In this document: positions 1 to 9,408 of the stretch, piece after piece
Numbering within the stretch: position 1 is the first letter of the stretch
Layout: each line of letters opens with the position of its first letter
Source of the DNA: Roseovarius halotolerans
Lineage (GTDB): Bacteria > Pseudomonadota > Alphaproteobacteria > Rhodobacterales > Rhodobacteraceae
DNA: 64,000 bases
Direction of reading: 5' to 3'
NCBI RefSeq assembly: GCF_900172255.1
Contig: NZ_FWFU01000002.1
Coordinates: 496,001 to 560,000 of the forward strand
The notes under the pieces: generated by a model
Seen by the model: only the letters and a program-made list of their open reading frames with translations
Databases searched by the model: none
Told to the model about the DNA's origin: nothing
Program-made: the position numbers and the translations under genes

Positions 1-595
1 GCGCACGGGGCTGATGGCGGGGCGGCGGATGACGGTGCATTGGGAACATGCCGCGGCGCTGGCGGAGATCTCGCCGCACCTGGCGATCGAGCGCACGCTT
101 TACGTCATCGACCGGGACCGCGTGACCTGCGCCGGGGGCACCGCGGCGATCGACCTCATGCATGCGCTGATCACGCAGCATCACGGCGCGGATTTTGCCC
201 GCCAGGTCAGCGACTGGTTCATGCATACGGATGTGCGCCCCTCTGTCGGGCCGCAGCGCGCCGGGCTGGTCGAGCGTGTCGGCACGACGGCGCCCGCCAT
301 CCTGGACGCGGTGGCGGCGATGGAGGCGCATGTGGGCGAGCCGCTGACGCTGGCGCGGCTGGCGGGGTTCGCCAGCCTGTCGCCGCGCCAGCTCAATCGG
401 CTGTTCACCGAGAAGCTGGGCCGCTCGACCATGCGCTATTACCGGGAGCTGCGACTGGACAAGGCGCAGAGCCTGTTGCGCAATTCGCCGCTGAGCCTGA
501 CCGAGATCGCGCTGGCGACGGGATTCGCCAGCTCGTCGCATTTCTCGCGCGCCTATTCGGAGCGCTACGGGCGCTCGCCCTCGTCCTATCGCTAG
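1..595 (+). CDS. AraC/GlxA-family transcriptional regulator, C-terminal part (cut by window edge)
   Basis: The reading frame is open to the left edge, and the in-frame residues RTGL before the first Met match the usual GlxA-type linker, so the N-terminal DJ-1/PfpI-like domain probably lies outside the window. What remains is the end of that domain followed by a double helix-turn-helix AraC domain in about the last 100 residues, with typical text such as LARLAGFASLSPRQLNRLF and ITEIALATGFASSSHFSRAY-like helices. Family knowledge says such proteins activate or repress nearby catabolic genes. The target cannot be told from this fragment. Confidence 0.85.
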   Translation, partial: RTGLMAGRRMTVHWEHAAALAEISPHLAIERTLYVIDRDRVTCAGGTAAIDLMHALITQHHGADFARQVSDWFMHTDVRPSVGPQRAGLVERVGTTAPAILDAVAAMEAHVGEPLTLARLAGFASLSPRQLNRLFTEKLGRSTMRYYRELRLDKAQSLLRNSPLSLTEIALATGFASSSHFSRAYSERYGRSPSSYR

Positions 596-704
596 TGCGA
601 ATCCGGCATCGCGCGCGTGGTTTGCGCAAGGCCGAGAGCGGGCGCTTGCCGCCGCGCGGCGGCGGCCCTAGGCTTGGCGAAACCTGAGCCGAAGGAGGCC
701 ACGC

Positions 705-1424
705 ATGCGCATTCTGGTCCTGCAACACGCCACAACCGAACATCCCGGTATCTTCCGCAGGTTCCTGGCCGAGGATGGCCACGACTGGGACGCGGTGGAA
801 CTGGACAAGGGCGCGGCCCTGCCCGACATCGACGGCTATGACGCGCTTTGGGTGATGGGGGGTCCGATGGACACCTGGCAGGAGGATGCGCATCCCTGGC
901 TGGCGGAGGAGAAGGCGTTTATCCGCGTGGCGGTGGAGGAGCGCGGCCTGCCCTATCTGGGCCTGTGCCTTGGGCATCAGTTGCTGGCCGAGGCGCTTGG
1001 CGGCGCGGTCGGCCCGGCCGAAAACCCCGAGGTGGGGGTGATGGATGTGCACCTGACCGAAGCCGGGGCGAGCGGCGTGCTGTTCGACGGGCTGCCAGAG
1101 GTCTTTCCGGCGTTGCAATGGCATGGTGCGGAAGTGACTGCCCTGCCGCCCGGCGCGCAGGTGCTGGCGACATCGCCCGCCTGCCCGGTGCAGGCGATGA
1201 AATGGGGCACGCGGGCCTATTCGACGCAGTTTCACATCGAGGTCGAGCCCGACACGGTGGAGAACTGGGTGGCGATCCCGGAATATGCCGAGGCGCTGGA
1301 AAGCACGCTTGGCGCCGGTGCCGCGGAGCGGCTGAGCGCGGATTGCGACGCGCGCATGGAGCGGTTCAACGAGATGGCCGAGCGGCTTTATATCAACTGG
1401 CTTCAGGCGACGGCGAAAACCTGA
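705..1424 (+). CDS. Class I glutamine amidotransferase (GMP synthase-like, stand-alone)
   Basis: This 239-residue protein is a single class I glutamine amidotransferase domain. The nucleophile Cys88 sits in YLGLCLGHQ and the His177/Glu179 pair in FHIEVEP completes the triad. No synthetase domain is fused, so it belongs to the stand-alone GMP-synthase-like group that moves or hydrolyses glutamine-derived ammonia on small molecules; the real substrate is unknown. A strong ribosome binding site (AAGGAGG) lies 7 bases before the ATG. It is followed convergently by zapE. Confidence 0.85.
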   Translation: MRILVLQHATTEHPGIFRRFLAEDGHDWDAVELDKGAALPDIDGYDALWVMGGPMDTWQEDAHPWLAEEKAFIRVAVEERGLPYLGLCLGHQLLAEALGGAVGPAENPEVGVMDVHLTEAGASGVLFDGLPEVFPALQWHGAEVTALPPGAQVLATSPACPVQAMKWGTRAYSTQFHIEVEPDTVENWVAIPEYAEALESTLGAGAAERLSADCDARMERFNEMAERLYINWLQATAKT

Positions 1425-1473
1425 GAGGGATGCGGGGGGCGCTGCCCCCGTCGCCGCAGACGGCGACTCCCCC

Positions 1474-1496
1474 GGAGTATTTCGGGCAAGATGAAG
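1474..1496 (-). repeat. 3'-end-associated dispersed repeat, copy 1
   Basis: Read on the minus strand this is CTTCATCTTGCCCGAAATAC followed by TCC and a G-rich stretch. It begins 3 bases after the zapE stop codon. Three other copies lie at the same place relative to other genes (near 7464, 29421 and 36615). The C-rich/G-rich flank could fold into a stem, so a role in transcript ends is possible but not shown. Confidence 0.6.
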
Positions 1497-1499
1497 GGT

Positions 1500-2576
1500 T
1501 CAGTCCTGCGCCCAGTCGGCGGATTGCATTTCACGCAAGCGGCTGGCGGTGCGTTCGAATTCAAAGCTGCCCTCGCCTTCGACATAAAGATATTCGGGTT
1601 CGGCGGCGGCCGAGCAGATCAGGCGCACGCGCGCCTCGTAGAGCGCATCGATGAGGGTGACGAAGCGTTTGGCCTCGTTGAAGTTGGAGCGCCCGAGCCG
1701 GGGGATGTTTTCAAGCATGAGCACACGGGCGGCATCGGCCAGGGCGAGGTAATCGGCGGGGCCGAGCGGGCGGCCGCAGAGATCATAGAAGCTGGCGCGC
1801 GCCACGCCGTTACGGAAGGCGGGGATTTCGACCGCGCGTTTCTGCACATGAAGCACATGGGGCGGCGTGTCCTGGCCATCGGTGAGGTCGTCCCAGAGCG
1901 CCTGCATCTGCTCGCGCGTTTCGGGGCCGAGGGGCGTGAACCAGGTGGGGCTGCCGGCCAGCCTGTCCTGCCGGTAATCCGTGGGGCTGTTAATCTCATG
2001 CACCACCATGCGGGTCTTGATCAGGTCGATGAAGGGCAGGAAGAGCTGCCGGTTGAGCCCGTCCTTGTAGAGGTCATCGGGATGGCGGTTGGAGGTGGTG
2101 ACGACCACGATCCCGGCATCGAAGAGCGACTGAAACAGGCGCCCGACGATCATCGCGTCGGTGATGTCGGTGATCTGCATCTCGTCGAAGGCGAGCAGGC
2201 CGAGGCCATCGGCGACGGAGGCGGCCACGGGCGCGAGCGCGTCTTCGACGCCCTTCTGGCGGGCGGCGTGCATCCCGGCGTGGATTTCCTGCATGAAGGC
2301 ATGGAAATGCACCCGGCGGGCGGGCACCGGCACGGTTTCGACGAAGAGGTCCATCAGCATCGACTTGCCGCGCCCCACCCCGCCCCAGAGGTAAAGCCCC
2401 TTTGGCGGTTCGGGCGCGCGGCGGAACCAGCCCTTGTGCGCGGCCCGGGCGGCCAGCCCTGCGCGGATGCGGTCGAATTCGGGCAGCGCGGCCTGTTGCG
2501 CCGCGTCGGGCGTCAGGTCCCCGGCGGCGGTCAGGCGGGCGTAGTGATCGGTCAGCGTTTCCATGGAGCGACGCAT
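1500..2576 (-). CDS. zapE: Cell division protein ZapE (AFG1-like P-loop ATPase)
   Basis: A 358-residue AFG1/ZapE-type ATPase. The Walker A motif GGVGRGKS ends at about Lys71-Ser72 and the Walker B region reads LLAFDEMQITD; the C-terminal half carries the family-typical SRFN-like and YLYVEGEGSFEFERTASRL segments. In E. coli ZapE binds FtsZ and modulates the Z ring, and mitochondrial AFG1 handles misfolded membrane proteins. The length is normal for the family. Start chosen at the first ATG; a second in-frame ATG 12 bases on is also possible, since neither has a strong ribosome site. Confidence 0.93.
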   Translation of the reverse strand: MRRSMETLTDHYARLTAAGDLTPDAAQQAALPEFDRIRAGLAARAAHKGWFRRAPEPPKGLYLWGGVGRGKSMLMDLFVETVPVPARRVHFHAFMQEIHAGMHAARQKGVEDALAPVAASVADGLGLLAFDEMQITDITDAMIVGRLFQSLFDAGIVVVTTSNRHPDDLYKDGLNRQLFLPFIDLIKTRMVVHEINSPTDYRQDRLAGSPTWFTPLGPETREQMQALWDDLTDGQDTPPHVLHVQKRAVEIPAFRNGVARASFYDLCGRPLGPADYLALADAARVLMLENIPRLGRSNFNEAKRFVTLIDALYEARVRLICSAAAEPEYLYVEGEGSFEFERTASRLREMQSADWAQD

Positions 2577-2696
2577 AGCGCGCCGTGGCGCGCAAGGAAA
2601 GCGGTGCGCGGATGGTGATGGGAGGCATCACAATGGCTGAATTGACCGGGGCGGGGTTTCTTCTAATGTGGCCGTGCGCAGAACAGGATCACCCAG

Positions 2697-3941
2697 ATGG
2701 ACAGGCAGACGCCGCTTTTCACACCGGTTCTGATTGCGGGTTGCGCGATCATTCTGGTTTCTTTTGCGATCCGGGCGTCCTTTGGCGTGTTCCAGATCCC
2801 CATCGCCGAGGAATTCGGCTGGCTGAGGGCCGAGTTCAGCCTGGCGATTGCCATTCAGAACCTGGCCTGGGGGATCGGGCAGCCGATCTTCGGTGCGATT
2901 GCCGAGAGGATCGGCGACCGCAAGGCGATCGTGATGGGGGCGGTTGTCTATGCTGCGGGACTGGTGCTGTCGTCCTTTGCGGTCTCGCCCGAGGCGCATC
3001 AGCTTTACGAGATCCTGGTGGGGTTCGGCATTGCGGGCACCGGCTTTGGCGTGATCCTGGCGGTGGTGGGGCGGGCGAGTTCGGATGAGAACCGCTCGAT
3101 GAGCCTGGCGATCGCCACCGCCGCCGGGTCGGCGGGGCAGGTTTTCGGCCCGCCGGTGGCCGAGGCGCTGCTGGGATGGATGAGCTGGCAGATGGTGTTC
3201 GTGGTCTTTGCGGGCGCGGTGCTGATGGTGCTGGCCTTCCTGCCGCTGATGCGCGCGCCCGAACCGGCGAGCCGCGTCGAGATCGAGGAGAGCATGGGCG
3301 AGATCCTGAAACGGGCGTTTCGCGATCCGTCCTATACGCTCATTTTCCTCGGCTTCTTCAGCTGTGGTTATCAGCTGGGATTCGTGACCGCGCATTTCCC
3401 GGCCTTCGTGACCGAGATGTGCGGCCCGATCGCGCCGGGGGGGGCGCTGCATGCGGTGGGGATCACCACCACATCGGCACTGGGGGCGATCGCGATCGCG
3501 GTGATCGGGCTGGCCAATATCGCCGGGACGCTGACGGCGGGCTGGCTGGGCAAGCGCTATTCCAAGAAATATCTGCTGGCAGGGGTATACGCCGCGCGCA
3601 CCGTGGTTGCGGGGACGTTCATCCTGGTGCCGATGACGCCGACCAGCGTGCTGCTGTTTTCGGTGGGGATGGGGGCGTTGTGGCTGGCGACGGTGCCGCT
3701 GACATCGGGATTGATCGCGCATCTTTACGGGCTGCGCTATATGGGGACGCTTTACGGGATCGTGTTCTTCAGTCACCAGCTGGGCAGTTTCATGGGGGTC
3801 TGGCTGGGTGGGCGGATGTATGACGTTTACGGCGATTACACCATGGTCTGGTGGGTCGGCGTGGGGGTCGGCGCGTTCTCGGCGCTGGTGCATCTGCCGG
3901 TGAAGGAGGCGCGCACGACGCCGGCGCAACTGGCGGCGTGA
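2697..3941 (+). CDS. MFS transporter, 12 transmembrane segments
   Basis: A 414-residue major facilitator with twelve predicted membrane helices and the loop 2-3 signature around GAIAERIGDRKAI. The layout and central stretch resemble the monocarboxylate/oxalate-formate exchange group of MFS proteins, so small organic acids are a reasonable guess, but the substrate is not visible. AGGAT lies 9 bases before the ATG. The gene ends 5 bases from the convergent alpha/beta hydrolase gene, so there is no room for a separate terminator. Confidence 0.85.
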   Translation: MDRQTPLFTPVLIAGCAIILVSFAIRASFGVFQIPIAEEFGWLRAEFSLAIAIQNLAWGIGQPIFGAIAERIGDRKAIVMGAVVYAAGLVLSSFAVSPEAHQLYEILVGFGIAGTGFGVILAVVGRASSDENRSMSLAIATAAGSAGQVFGPPVAEALLGWMSWQMVFVVFAGAVLMVLAFLPLMRAPEPASRVEIEESMGEILKRAFRDPSYTLIFLGFFSCGYQLGFVTAHFPAFVTEMCGPIAPGGALHAVGITTTSALGAIAIAVIGLANIAGTLTAGWLGKRYSKKYLLAGVYAARTVVAGTFILVPMTPTSVLLFSVGMGALWLATVPLTSGLIAHLYGLRYMGTLYGIVFFSHQLGSFMGVWLGGRMYDVYGDYTMVWWVGVGVGAFSALVHLPVKEARTTPAQLAA

Positions 3942-3945
3942 GACG

Positions 3946-4872
3946 CTAGCGCAGCAACAGCACGTCGAGCAGGTCGAGCACCTCGCGGTCATGGGTATAG
4001 GCGATGGCGTGGCCTGCGCCCTCGACCACCTCCTGGCGGGCGTTGCGGTTCCATTCGGCAAGGCGGCCGAGACCGGAGATCGGGATCACCTCGTCCTCGC
4101 GCGCCCAGATGGCGAGCACCGGCAGGTCGGTGTCGGCGATGGCGCGATGCGCCTCGGCCATGTCACCCGAAAGCGCGTGGCGCAGGGACGAAAGCACCGC
4201 CGGGCGAAAGCCGCGCCAGCGCAGTTCATCCTGCTGACGGTCGACCACATTGTCGATGCTGCTGTCGAGGCCGCGTTCGGATTCGGTCGTGCTGCGGAAG
4301 GAATGGCCATAGGCGAGCATGAAAAGCCAGCGCCCGAAGCGGTCGTAATCGACCACGAGCCGTGCCACCGGACCCAGGTCATGGCCCATCCCCGCAGGCG
4401 CGAGCAGCACGAGTTGGCGCAGCCGCGACCCATGTTTGCGTGCGAAGGCGGCGGCGACGGCGCCGCCCATCGAGTAGCCGATGAGAGTGATCCGCTGATC
4501 GACCCCGAGGGCATCGAGCAGGTCTTCGAGCTGCGCGACGAAGAACGCCGTGTCCTGTGTGCCGCGCGGGCGGTCTGAATAGCCGCGCCCGTAGAGATCG
4601 TAGAGCAGGACGCGAAAGCCGAGCCGGGCGAGCCCTTGGGCGATCGGATGCCAGACATAGGAGGGGGTGGTGAGGCCGTGGATGCAGACAATCACCGGGC
4701 CGTCGGCGGGGCCGATCCACTCGTAATGGGTCTGCCCACGCGGCAGGTCCGCGAATTGCCCGGGCGCGGTGGCACGGGCGGCGCCGCGCATGGCGGGGCG
4801 CAGCGCCTCGGCGAGGACGGGCGCGGCGATGAGCGCCGCGACCGTCAGGATCGCAAGCGCCCACCAGATCAT
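3946..4872 (-). CDS. Alpha/beta hydrolase with N-terminal membrane anchor
   Basis: A 308-residue alpha/beta hydrolase. Residues 1-25 form a hydrophobic segment that is a membrane anchor or uncleaved signal. The HG oxyanion motif (CIHGLTTP) and the nucleophile elbow GYSMGG with Ser134 are clear, and the catalytic His is in EGAGHAIAY near the C-terminus. The substrate is unknown; esterase or lipase-like activity is the safe reading. The ATG overlaps the stop of the upstream ornithine cyclodeaminase-like gene (ATGA), so the two are translationally coupled in one operon. Confidence 0.85.
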   Translation of the reverse strand: MIWWALAILTVAALIAAPVLAEALRPAMRGAARATAPGQFADLPRGQTHYEWIGPADGPVIVCIHGLTTPSYVWHPIAQGLARLGFRVLLYDLYGRGYSDRPRGTQDTAFFVAQLEDLLDALGVDQRITLIGYSMGGAVAAAFARKHGSRLRQLVLLAPAGMGHDLGPVARLVVDYDRFGRWLFMLAYGHSFRSTTESERGLDSSIDNVVDRQQDELRWRGFRPAVLSSLRHALSGDMAEAHRAIADTDLPVLAIWAREDEVIPISGLGRLAEWNRNARQEVVEGAGHAIAYTHDREVLDLLDVLLLR

Positions 4873-5786
4873 CGCGCGCTCTGCCAGGCGTCGAGGATGT
4901 AGCGGCTGGTCATGAGATCGAGATGCGCGCCGCCGCCGTTCTTGAAGAGCGTGATCTCGTCATCGCCGGTGCGGGTGAAGCCCGAGGGCGAATAGTGATC
5001 GGCGATCAGGTCGTCGCGGCTGATGGTGCCCGCTTCGAGCGGGATCTTGATCTCGCCGATATGGCCGACGGTCGTGTCGTAGCTGTCCACGAAGACGCGC
5101 GCGCGGGTGAGCGCGGTGTCATCGACCTCGCGCATGTCGGGACGGTATGCGCCGATCACATCGATATGCTGGCCGGGGCGCAGCCATTCGCCCTTGAGGA
5201 TCGGGTCGGTGGACATGGTGGCGGAGGTCACGATGTCGGCGTCGCGCACGGCGCGTTCGAGGTCATCGGCAACCCGCAGGCCGGGGCAGGTTTCGGCCAT
5301 GGCCTCGGCCTTGGCACGGGTGCGGTTCCAGACCCGGAAACGGGCGTTGGGGAAGGCGGCGGAATAGGCATCGAAAAGCGAGTGCCCGACCGTGCCCGCG
5401 CCCACGATCAGGATGTTCTCGCTGTCGGGGCGGGCCAGTTTGCGCGCGGCATAGAGGCTGTCGCCCGCGGTTTTCCACTTGGTCACGAGGTGAAAATCCA
5501 CCAGCGCCGCCAGCGTGCCGCCCGCATCGTCATAAAGATTGACGGCGCCATTGATCATCGGCGCGCCCTTGGCGGGGTTGCCGGGGAAGATCGTCGCCGT
5601 CTTCACGGCCATGCCCAGACCGTCGATCCAGGCGGCGCGATTGAGCATCGTGTCGCGGTCGCGGTAGAGGAAATTGTCGGCGATCTCGGCCTTGGGCAGT
5701 TTGTGCCCGGCCTCGAACGCGTCGCAAAGCCCGAGCCAGTCGAGATGTCTTTCGCCTTCGTCAAAGGGGATGATGGTGATCGTCAT
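4869..5786 (-). CDS. Ornithine cyclodeaminase / mu-crystallin family protein
   Basis: A 305-residue NAD(P)-binding protein of the ornithine cyclodeaminase/mu-crystallin family. The Rossmann dinucleotide motif is ILIVGAGTVGHS in mid-protein, preceded by the conserved KTATIFPGNP-like region. Family members deaminate ornithine to proline or reduce cyclic imines or keto acids, so the exact reaction stays open. It overlaps by 4 bases both the HAD phosphatase upstream and the alpha/beta hydrolase downstream (ATGA junctions), which argues for a three-gene operon acting on one small-molecule pathway. Confidence 0.87.
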   Translation of the reverse strand: MTITIIPFDEGERHLDWLGLCDAFEAGHKLPKAEIADNFLYRDRDTMLNRAAWIDGLGMAVKTATIFPGNPAKGAPMINGAVNLYDDAGGTLAALVDFHLVTKWKTAGDSLYAARKLARPDSENILIVGAGTVGHSLFDAYSAAFPNARFRVWNRTRAKAEAMAETCPGLRVADDLERAVRDADIVTSATMSTDPILKGEWLRPGQHIDVIGAYRPDMREVDDTALTRARVFVDSYDTTVGHIGEIKIPLEAGTISRDDLIADHYSPSGFTRTGDDEITLFKNGGGAHLDLMTSRYILDAWQSAR

Positions 5787-6403
5787 GCGGCCTCTTTCCT
5801 GGTCAGCAACCCGTGTTCAACGAGAGTGTGCGCCCATAGTTCCGGCCCGTCAAACAGGTGGGTGCGCCAGCCGCGCGCACGGGCGGCGGCGATGTTCTCG
5901 TCACGGTCGTCGGTGAAGAGGAGCGTTTCGGGGGCAAAGCCGCAATCGGTTTCGACCGCTTCGTAGATCGCCGGGTCGGGTTTGACGAGGCACATTTCGC
6001 CCGAGATGTAATGGCGGTCGAACTCTGACAGGAACGGGAATTGCGCGGCGCTGAGGGGGAAATTGCGGGCGCCGAAATTGGTCAGCGCGAAGACCGGCAC
6101 GCCGCGCGCCCTGAGCGCGCGCAACAGGCGGACGCTGTGGGGAATTTCGGGGCGCGCGATGGCGTTCCATTCATCGCGGAAGAGACGGATCTCGTGCTGC
6201 CAGTCGGGATGGGCCAGCGCGGTTTCCTCGATCGTGTCGGCGAAATCACCGCCCGCGTCGATCCGGGTCATCATCGCATGCACGTCGAAGGCCGCGAACA
6301 GCGAGGCGGCGCGATCCGCGCCGATGCGCTCGGCCAGGCGGCGTTCGGGTTGCCATTCGATCAGCACGTTGCCGATGTCGAAGATGACGGCGTTGATACT
6401 CAT
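5783..6403 (-). CDS. HAD-IA family hydrolase (YihX-like phosphatase)
   Basis: A 206-residue haloacid dehalogenase-type phosphatase. Motif I is FDIGNVLIEW, with Gly in place of the usual second Asp, which is normal for the YihX-like subgroup. Motif II is ALTNFG and motifs III/IV are KPDPAIYE and FTDDRDEN. Such enzymes dephosphorylate sugar phosphates or similar small molecules. It is the first gene of the HAD, ornithine-cyclodeaminase-like, hydrolase operon and follows the DMT transporter gene by 4 bases, so the transporter may belong to the same transcript. Confidence 0.88.
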   Translation of the reverse strand: MSINAVIFDIGNVLIEWQPERRLAERIGADRAASLFAAFDVHAMMTRIDAGGDFADTIEETALAHPDWQHEIRLFRDEWNAIARPEIPHSVRLLRALRARGVPVFALTNFGARNFPLSAAQFPFLSEFDRHYISGEMCLVKPDPAIYEAVETDCGFAPETLLFTDDRDENIAAARARGWRTHLFDGPELWAHTLVEHGLLTRKEAA

Positions 6404-6407
6404 GTCT

Positions 6408-7373
6408 CTACCTTCTGCGGGGGGCCTTGGCGACGAGCGTGCGGCCCTTGGCGGATTCGCGCCAGATCATGTAAAGCCCTGAGCCGACGATCAATGCAAT
6501 CCCGATCCAGGCGGTCGGGGCGGGCCAGGTGCCAAAAACAGTGACGCCCCAGATGATCGCCATCGGCATCGCGATATATTCAAACGGCGCGGCGAAGGCG
6601 GCTTCGGACAGGCGGTAGGCCTGGCTGATGAAGAGGCCGCCGAAGACGCCGGTGGTGCCCAGCATGGCGAAGATCGGCCAGTCGCCCGGCGCCACCGGCC
6701 CCCAGGGGCGCAGGAGGAATTCGAGCGACGGATGGCCGGAGCCCGCAAAGCCGCCGTGACCGAACATTGCGCCGAACAGCAGACTGGCGACGATGAAGGT
6801 GGCCTGGATGTAGAAGGCCATCGTAGCCGCGCTTTCGGTGCCGCCGATCTTGCGCGCGAGGATATGCATCACCGCATAGAGCGTGGCCGCTGCGACGGGC
6901 AGAAGCGAGGCAAGCTGAAACGCCGTGGTGCCCGGCTTGACGATGACCAGCACGCCGAGGAAACCGACGCCGATGGCCGCCCAGCGCCGCGCGCCGACGG
7001 TTTCGCGCAGGAAGATCACCGAGAAGATCGTGATCACCAGCGGTGAGACGAAGAACACGGCGACCGCATCGGCGATCGGCATCGCCGCCAGCCCCAGAAA
7101 CAGGCACATGTTGGCGAAGACCACGCAGAGGCCGCGCAGGAGGTGCATCCTGAGCCGCCGGGTGCGGATCACCGTGAGCCCGCCGCCGAAGGGCATGATC
7201 AGCGCGCCGAACACGCACATGGCGATCATCGCGCGGATGAAGATCACCTGGTGCAGGGCGTAGCGGTCCGAGAGGAACTTGATGCCCATGTCGTTGACCG
7301 AAAAGCACAGCACCGCCGCGATGGCGCAAAGCGCGCCCATCAGGTTGGATCGCGATGTGGTGGCGGTGGTCAT
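6408..7373 (-). CDS. DMT (EamA) family transporter
   Basis: A 321-residue drug/metabolite transporter with ten membrane helices in two EamA repeats. The ATG at 7373 was chosen because the reading frame upstream of it is arginine- and proline-rich, lacks family character and overlaps the repeat and the end of yaiI. The N-terminus (NLMGALCAIAAVLCFSVNDMGIKFL) is typical of RarD/S-adenosylmethionine-uptake-like members common in alphaproteobacteria. The substrate is not readable. It ends 4 bases before the HAD gene and may be co-transcribed with it. Confidence 0.87.
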   Translation of the reverse strand: MTTATTSRSNLMGALCAIAAVLCFSVNDMGIKFLSDRYALHQVIFIRAMIAMCVFGALIMPFGGGLTVIRTRRLRMHLLRGLCVVFANMCLFLGLAAMPIADAVAVFFVSPLVITIFSVIFLRETVGARRWAAIGVGFLGVLVIVKPGTTAFQLASLLPVAAATLYAVMHILARKIGGTESAATMAFYIQATFIVASLLFGAMFGHGGFAGSGHPSLEFLLRPWGPVAPGDWPIFAMLGTTGVFGGLFISQAYRLSEAAFAAPFEYIAMPMAIIWGVTVFGTWPAPTAWIGIALIVGSGLYMIWRESAKGRTLVAKAPRRR

Positions 7374-7463
7374 GAATATCCGAGGCTGAAACTGCCCCGC
7401 CAGATGAGAGGAGGGCGCAGGTTTTGTAAACCCCCCGGCCGGGCGAAGATGGCGGCGGAGGAT

Positions 7464-7487
7464 CCGAGTATTTCCGGCAAGATGAAG
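7464..7487 (-). repeat. 3'-end-associated dispersed repeat, copy 2
   Basis: On the minus strand this reads CTTCATCTTGCCGGAAATAC then TCGG. It starts 19 bases after the yaiI stop codon in the direction of that gene, matching copy 1 in 20 of about 23 positions. It lies between yaiI and the DMT transporter gene start. Confidence 0.6.
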
Positions 7488-7506
7488 GCGGGGATGTGCG
7501 AGGGCG

Positions 7507-7965
7507 TCAGGTGCGGGGTGGCCTTGCGGCGGCGCGCACGGCTTTTTCGAGGGCTTCCAGAAAGCGCGAGCGGTCGGCCTTGGTGAAGCCCTTGCCGCCA
7601 CCCTGGCGGAACGGGTCAGCGGCGCGCAGGTCGGCCATGAGGTCGCGCGTGGCCAGCACGTTGCCGATATTGGCCGCCGTCAGCGCCTCGCCGTTATGCT
7701 TGAGCACCTGGGCGCCGGATTCGACGCAGCGGGCGGCAAGGGGGATATCGCCGGTGATGACCACATCGCCCGGACCGGCGCGCTCGGCGATCCACATATC
7801 GGCCACGTCGGGGCCGTCGGGCACGATCACGGTGTCAACGAGGGGGTTGGGCGAAGGGCGCAAACCGCCATTGGAGACGATATGGACGCGCAGGCCGTGC
7901 CGGGTGGCGACCTTCTCGACCTCGGATTTGACCGGGCAGGCATCGGCGTCGACATAGATGCTCAC
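7507..7965 (-). CDS. yaiI: YaiI/YqxD family protein (UPF0178, PIN-like fold)
   Basis: A 152-residue UPF0178 protein. It opens with the signature [15 protein letters not shown], followed by VHIVSNGG and the central [11 protein letters not shown] segment, all diagnostic. The acidic residues suggest a PIN/NYN-like nuclease fold, though no reaction is established that I can state. The start is GTG at 7963-7965, overlapping the sthA stop as GTGA; this fits the usual family N-terminus ([10 protein letters not shown]). It is the last gene of the fghA-sthA-yaiI operon. Confidence 0.92.
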   Translation of the reverse strand: MSIYVDADACPVKSEVEKVATRHGLRVHIVSNGGLRPSPNPLVDTVIVPDGPDVADMWIAERAGPGDVVITGDIPLAARCVESGAQVLKHNGEALTAANIGNVLATRDLMADLRAADPFRQGGGKGFTKADRSRFLEALEKAVRAAARPPRT

Positions 7966-9404
7966 GATGTCGTCTTCCGGATCGAGCTGCCGTCGCGCCG
8001 GACCTTGTATTCCTCGGGAATGGGCATGCGGTTGAAGGCGTCGAGACCGGCGATCTTGTAGGCCTCGGCGAGGGTGGGATAGTTGAAGGTGTTCTGAACG
8101 AAGTAGTCCACGGTGCCCTTGAGATTCAGCACCGCCTGGGCGATGTGGATCAGCTCGGTCGCGCCTTCGCCGACGATCTGCACCCCGAGAACGCGGCGGG
8201 TCTTGAGCGAGAAGAGCATCTTCAGCATGCCGTGTTCGAGACCCATGATATGACCGCGCGAGGTTTCGCGGAAGCGCGCGACGCCGACCTCGTAGGGGAT
8301 GCCGCGTTCCTGCATTTCCTCTTCGGACATGCCGCAGGTGGAGATTTCGGGCACCGAGTAGATGCCATAGGGGAACCACGGGCTTTCGGGCAAGGTGGGC
8401 GTGTCGAGCGCGTCGCAGGCGGCGACGCGGCCCTGTTGCAGCGAGGTCGAGGCCAGCGAGGGATGGCCGATCACGTCACCGGCGGCATAGATATGGGGCA
8501 CGTCGGTCTGGTAGGTCTTGCGGTCCACCGACAGCCGGCCGCGATGGTCGGCCTTGAGCCCGGCGGCGTCGAGATTCAGGCTTTCGGTCGCGCCCATGCG
8601 TCCGGCGGCGAAGAGCAGCATTTCAGCGCGGACGTGGCGGCCATTGGCGAGGCTGACTTCGACATGCTCGCCGCAATCCTCGATCTTGTCGATGGCGCTG
8701 CCGAGGCGCAGGTCGACGCCGTTCTCGCGGATCTGGTGTGTGAAGTCCTGGATCAGGGTGCGGTCGATGAAATCGAGGAAGCTGTCACGCGGCTCGATCA
8801 GGGTGATGCGCACATCGAGCGCCGAAAACATCGTCGCGTATTCCACCCCGATCACGCCCGCGCCCACGACGATCAGGCTGCGCGGAATACGGGCGAGTTC
8901 GAGAAACTCATCGCTGTCGAGGACGGTGGTGCCGTTGAATGGCACATCGTCAGGGCGATAGGTGCGGGTGCCGGTGGCGATCAGGAAGCGGTCGGCGGTG
9001 AGAAGGGTCTTGTCGCCCGCCTCGGTGGCGACCTCGATCTCGTGGGGGCCGGTGAAGCGCGCCATGCCGCAAAGCGTCTCGACATGGTTGCGGTTGAACT
9101 GGTGTTCCAGAACATCGACCTCGTAATCGAGCGTCTTGTGCAGGCGCGCCTTGAGGTCATTCGCGCCGATGTCTTCCTTGACCCGGTAGGAGCGGCCGTA
9201 AAAGCTGCGCTCGCGCCAGCCAGAGAGGTTCAGCACGGTTTCACGCAGGGTCTTGGAGGGAATGGTTCCGGTATGCACCGAGACCCCGCCCAGGCGGTCC
9301 TTGCGATCCACCACCAGCACACGGCGCTTGAGCTTGCCTGCCTGGATGGCGGCGGCGCGGCCCGCGGGGCCGGAGCCGATGATGACGAGATCGTAATGGG
9401 ACAT
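7962..9404 (-). CDS. sthA: Si-specific NAD(P)(+) transhydrogenase (soluble, SthA)
   Basis: A 480-residue flavoprotein of the pyridine nucleotide-disulfide reductase fold that swaps hydride between NADPH and NAD+. The FAD motif is [12 protein letters not shown] at the N-terminus, the second nucleotide motif is [12 protein letters not shown], and the FAD-ribityl segment is [15 protein letters not shown]. The redox disulfide of relatives is replaced by [13 protein letters not shown], with no cysteine, which points to transhydrogenase rather than dihydrolipoamide or glutathione reductase. It starts 4 bases after the fghA stop and overlaps yaiI downstream. Confidence 0.93.
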   Translation of the reverse strand: MSHYDLVIIGSGPAGRAAAIQAGKLKRRVLVVDRKDRLGGVSVHTGTIPSKTLRETVLNLSGWRERSFYGRSYRVKEDIGANDLKARLHKTLDYEVDVLEHQFNRNHVETLCGMARFTGPHEIEVATEAGDKTLLTADRFLIATGTRTYRPDDVPFNGTTVLDSDEFLELARIPRSLIVVGAGVIGVEYATMFSALDVRITLIEPRDSFLDFIDRTLIQDFTHQIRENGVDLRLGSAIDKIEDCGEHVEVSLANGRHVRAEMLLFAAGRMGATESLNLDAAGLKADHRGRLSVDRKTYQTDVPHIYAAGDVIGHPSLASTSLQQGRVAACDALDTPTLPESPWFPYGIYSVPEISTCGMSEEEMQERGIPYEVGVARFRETSRGHIMGLEHGMLKMLFSLKTRRVLGVQIVGEGATELIHIAQAVLNLKGTVDYFVQNTFNYPTLAEAYKIAGLDAFNRMPIPEEYKVRRDGSSIRKTTS

Positions 9405-9408
9405 GCGA

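Noticed and set aside
648..663. A 16-bp perfect palindrome GCCGCCGCGCGGCGGC
   Set aside because: Simple GC composition produces such runs easily; there is no loop, no T tract and no second copy.
2628..4061. A 477-codon open frame on the minus strand
   Set aside because: Arg/His/Gln-rich antisense of the MFS transporter, which has twelve clear membrane helices.
6370..6403. Missing second Asp in the HAD motif I
   Set aside because: FDxGNV is the normal form in the YihX-like HAD subgroup, so it is not a broken enzyme.
9300..9404. Loss of the redox disulfide in the flavoprotein as a mutation
   Set aside because: The soluble transhydrogenase family normally lacks the second cysteine, and the rest of the protein fits SthA, so this is expected.
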